NCBI RefSeq assembly: GCF_004115215.2 | Contig: NC_041751.1 | Location: forward strand, 32,585,798 to 32,649,797 | Source: Ornithorhynchus anatinus | Taxonomy: Eukaryota > Chordata > Mammalia > Monotremata > Ornithorhynchidae | Direction of reading: 5' to 3' | Length of the DNA: 64,000 nucleotides | Shown: positions 62,102-64,000 of the stretch, in pieces | Numbering within the stretch: position 1 is the first letter of the stretch | How the letters are laid out: each line of letters starts with the position of its first letter | Notes under the pieces: model-generated | The model's input: only the letters and a program-made list of their open reading frames with translations | What the model was told of the DNA's origin: nothing | The model's database searches: none | Program-made: the position numbers and the translations under genes

Positions 62102-63088
62102 ATGGATGCCACTGAAATCTCCTTTGGGATGGTGATCCTGTTACAGATCAGCATTGGGCTCGCAGTGAACATCCACCTCCTCCTGTTTTATATCTGCTTG
62201 GTCTCCATTAAACACAGGCTCAGTTCCTCCGACCTGATCCTCACCCACCTGGCCTTGGCCAATGTCATAAATCTCCTCACCAGGGGCGTCCCGGACATCT
62301 TGTCTCTTTGGGGGCTGAGGAATTTCTTAGATGATGTTGGATGTAAAATCCTCATCTACTTCCACCGAGTGGCTAGGGGTCTTTCCATCTGCACCACCTG
62401 CTTCCTTAGTATCTTCCAGGCAATCACCATCAGCCCTGGCACCTCCCGGTGGTCCAGAGTAAAAGCCAAATTACCCAAGTGCGTCATCCCCTGTTTCCTC
62501 TCCTTCTGGGTCCTCAGTCTCCTCATAGACGTTTCTGCCCTGATATACATTATCGGCCCCCAGAACATCACGGTGATTGAGTATTCTTTTATGCTGACAT
62601 ACTGTTCCTCAGTCAGCATCAGTGAAGAAACCACGCTCCTTAACACTGCCATAATCTCTCTCCGAGATCTGTTCTTCATGTGGCTCATGAGCGTGGCAAG
62701 TGGCTACATGGTGTTTGTCCTGCACAGACACCACCGGCAGGTCCGACACCTCCACGGACCTGGTCACTCCCCCAAGGCGATGCCCGAGGTCCAGGCAGCC
62801 AAGAGAATCATCTCCCTGATGGCTCTGTACCTTCTTCTTTATGGGCTAGAAATAATCGTGGTGCGTATCTTCCTAAATGTGACAAATAAATCTCTGCAAG
62901 AGAATAGCATCCTCGATCTATCACTCACTTTCTCAGTCATCAGCCCATTCCTGATGATTCATAGTAACCAGAGGGTGAGACTTTGTGGGAAAAGGAAGCC
63001 CATTTCCAACTTGGATGCCTCTCTGGTTTGCCGGGAAGCTTCTAGCTCTCTTCCTGTGACCTCAGCGAAGCCTGACGGGAGAGTTTAG
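62102..63088 (+). CDS. Vomeronasal type 1 receptor 8 of the cluster (plus strand)
   Basis: A V1R of 328 residues. The start is the ATG at 62102 (MDATEISFG), 36 nt after the acceptor CCACAG. The longer in-frame extension to 61895 is the intron's pyrimidine tract (serine/leucine-rich) and is rejected. Cys81/Cys168, N155-I-T in loop 2, SPGTSRWSRVKAKLPKC after TM3 and GYMVFVLHRHHRQVRHLHGPG after TM5 are present. It diverges most from TM6 on: YGRQTI is YGLEII (Arg249 to Leu), and the third outer loop reads FLNVTNKSLQEN with two sequons (259-261 and 262-264). TM5 has FFMWLMSVASG. The C-terminus continues past the common stop as SLVCREASSSLP, homologous to the extension of receptor 1. It is the only receptor here in inverted orientation. 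Confidence 0.96.
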   Translation: MDATEISFGMVILLQISIGLAVNIHLLLFYICLVSIKHRLSSSDLILTHLALANVINLLTRGVPDILSLWGLRNFLDDVGCKILIYFHRVARGLSICTTCFLSIFQAITISPGTSRWSRVKAKLPKCVIPCFLSFWVLSLLIDVSALIYIIGPQNITVIEYSFMLTYCSSVSISEETTLLNTAIISLRDLFFMWLMSVASGYMVFVLHRHHRQVRHLHGPGHSPKAMPEVQAAKRIISLMALYLLLYGLEIIVVRIFLNVTNKSLQENSILDLSLTFSVISPFLMIHSNQRVRLCGKRKPISNLDASLVCREASSSLPVTSAKPDGRV

Positions 63089-63284
63089 GAGACAGAGCTG
63101 CCTTGGGATCAGAGTCAAGTAATCTCTTGGGGCCGAGACCAAAGACCCAGCCGCAGGAGGGTTCTGGAGATAAACACTGACTCTCCCTCTAGTTCTACGC
63201 CCTATCTCCTCTGTTCTGTGGACTCTCTCCCCCATCAGAAAGCTCATCTAAAAAGCCACTCATTAATTTCTCAATTCCCCAGCT
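63089..63284. other. 3' flank of receptor 8
   Basis: No gene or repeat recognised. The first AATAAA-type signals downstream are in L2 tails near 63491 and 63955, so no poly(A) site is assigned. Confidence 0.4.
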
Positions 63285-64000
63285 TCTGAGCACGTGGTCT
63301 AGTGGATAGAAAAAGGGCCTGGGAGTCAGAAGGACCTGGGTTCTGATCCTGGTGTGTAAAATGGGGATTAAGACTGTGACCCCCGACGTGGGACAACGTG
63401 ATTACCTTTTATCTATCTCAGTGCTTAGAACAGTGCTTGGCCCATAAGTGCTTAACAAACACCATTATTATTATTATTATTACTCTGTGCTTAATAAATA
63501 TGATTGAATGGATAAATGAAAACATTTGATCACATAAAAATGTCCTTTCCCCTTTTCCTCCTATCTGTAAAAATATTTCTGTTCCTGTCATCCTCATCTA
63601 GACTTAAAGTCCTAGTTGTAAGGATTGGTTCTACTAAGTCTACTGTGCTGTGCACATAGTTGGTGGTCAATCAATAGTATTAGATTATAAACTACTAGAG
63701 AGCAGGGATCAGGATTTACAAACTCTATCATATTTTTTCCAAGTGCCTAGTACAGTGTTGTGAATACAGGAGATGCTCAGTACATTCCAGTGATTGACGA
63801 GGGAAGGAAAATTTGGCTGAAATATTTAAAACGTCATTTTTGAAAGGAGGGCTACAGTGTGCAAGTTAGCCTGGTGGGCAGGGAATGTGTCTGTTGATTA
63901 TATTGTCCTCTCCCAAGCACTTAGTACAGTGCTCTACACACAGTAAGCGCCCAATAAATACGATTGAATGAATAACCCTCACACATTATGAAGAGAGCAT
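63285..64000 (+). mobile_element. Mon-1 SINE and L2 tails
   Basis: Mon-1 63285-63480 with an internal deletion of the core (the head runs from CTGGGTTCTGATCCTGGTGT directly into AAAATGGGGATTAAGACTG). L2 tails at 63484-63515, 63590-63680, 63685-63790 and 63870-63975, the last ending CAATAAATACGATTGAATGA. Confidence 0.8.

Overview
The window reads as monotreme genomic DNA, almost certainly platypus (Ornithorhynchus anatinus). Three things support this. Mon-1-type tRNA-derived SINEs and the 3' tails of their partner L2 LINE occur every few hundred bases and share the tail motif TAGTAAGCGCT. Eight intact intronless-coding type 1 vomeronasal receptor (V1R) exons sit in a tandem cluster, and platypus is known for a very large V1R repertoire. 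There are also eukaryotic tRNA genes and a U2 snRNA fragment. Echidna cannot be excluded from sequence alone.

Layout. 0-11.9 kb: repeats plus five tRNA genes, as two Ala(AGC)/His(GTG) pairs (2768/4420 and 7220/7807) and one Thr(TGT) (9584). An orphan V1R-type promoter/first exon lies at about 1.41-1.67 kb and probably serves a receptor beyond the left edge. 12.0-53.5 kb: seven V1R units in tandem on the minus strand (coding exons ending near 12.0, 19.4, 24.9, 31.9, 37.4, 44.5 and 50.8 kb). The spacing between successive start codons is about 5.5-7.3 kb. 53.5-58.7 kb: a repeat-rich junction where orientation flips. 58.7-63.1 kb: an eighth, more divergent V1R on the plus strand. The rest is SINE and LINE sequence.

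Each unit has the same inferred plan: homeodomain-like TAATT cores, a TCCCTSAGGGA near-palindrome, an ATAAAT-type TATA element, a short noncoding exon 1 ending in G|GTGAGT, an intron of 1.3-4.4 kb stuffed with SINE/LINE copies, then an acceptor 30-50 bases before the receptor ATG and one uninterrupted coding exon. All eight receptors are full length with seven predicted membrane segments, the Cys81/Cys168 pair and a glycosylation sequon in extracellular loop 2. The products would work singly, as alternative pheromone receptors of vomeronasal sensory neurons.

Most notable observations: the nine-copy promoter/exon 1 module; a positionally conserved upstream ATG exactly 10 nt before the exon 1 donor, giving a short upstream ORF in each spliced leader; a GT-to-AT donor change in the first unit; a C-terminal extension kept only in the two outer receptors; and a U2/Mon-1/tRNA-Glu mosaic at 49.6-49.8 kb. 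Repeat boundaries were read by eye and are approximate. I saw no retroviral or other virus-like element.
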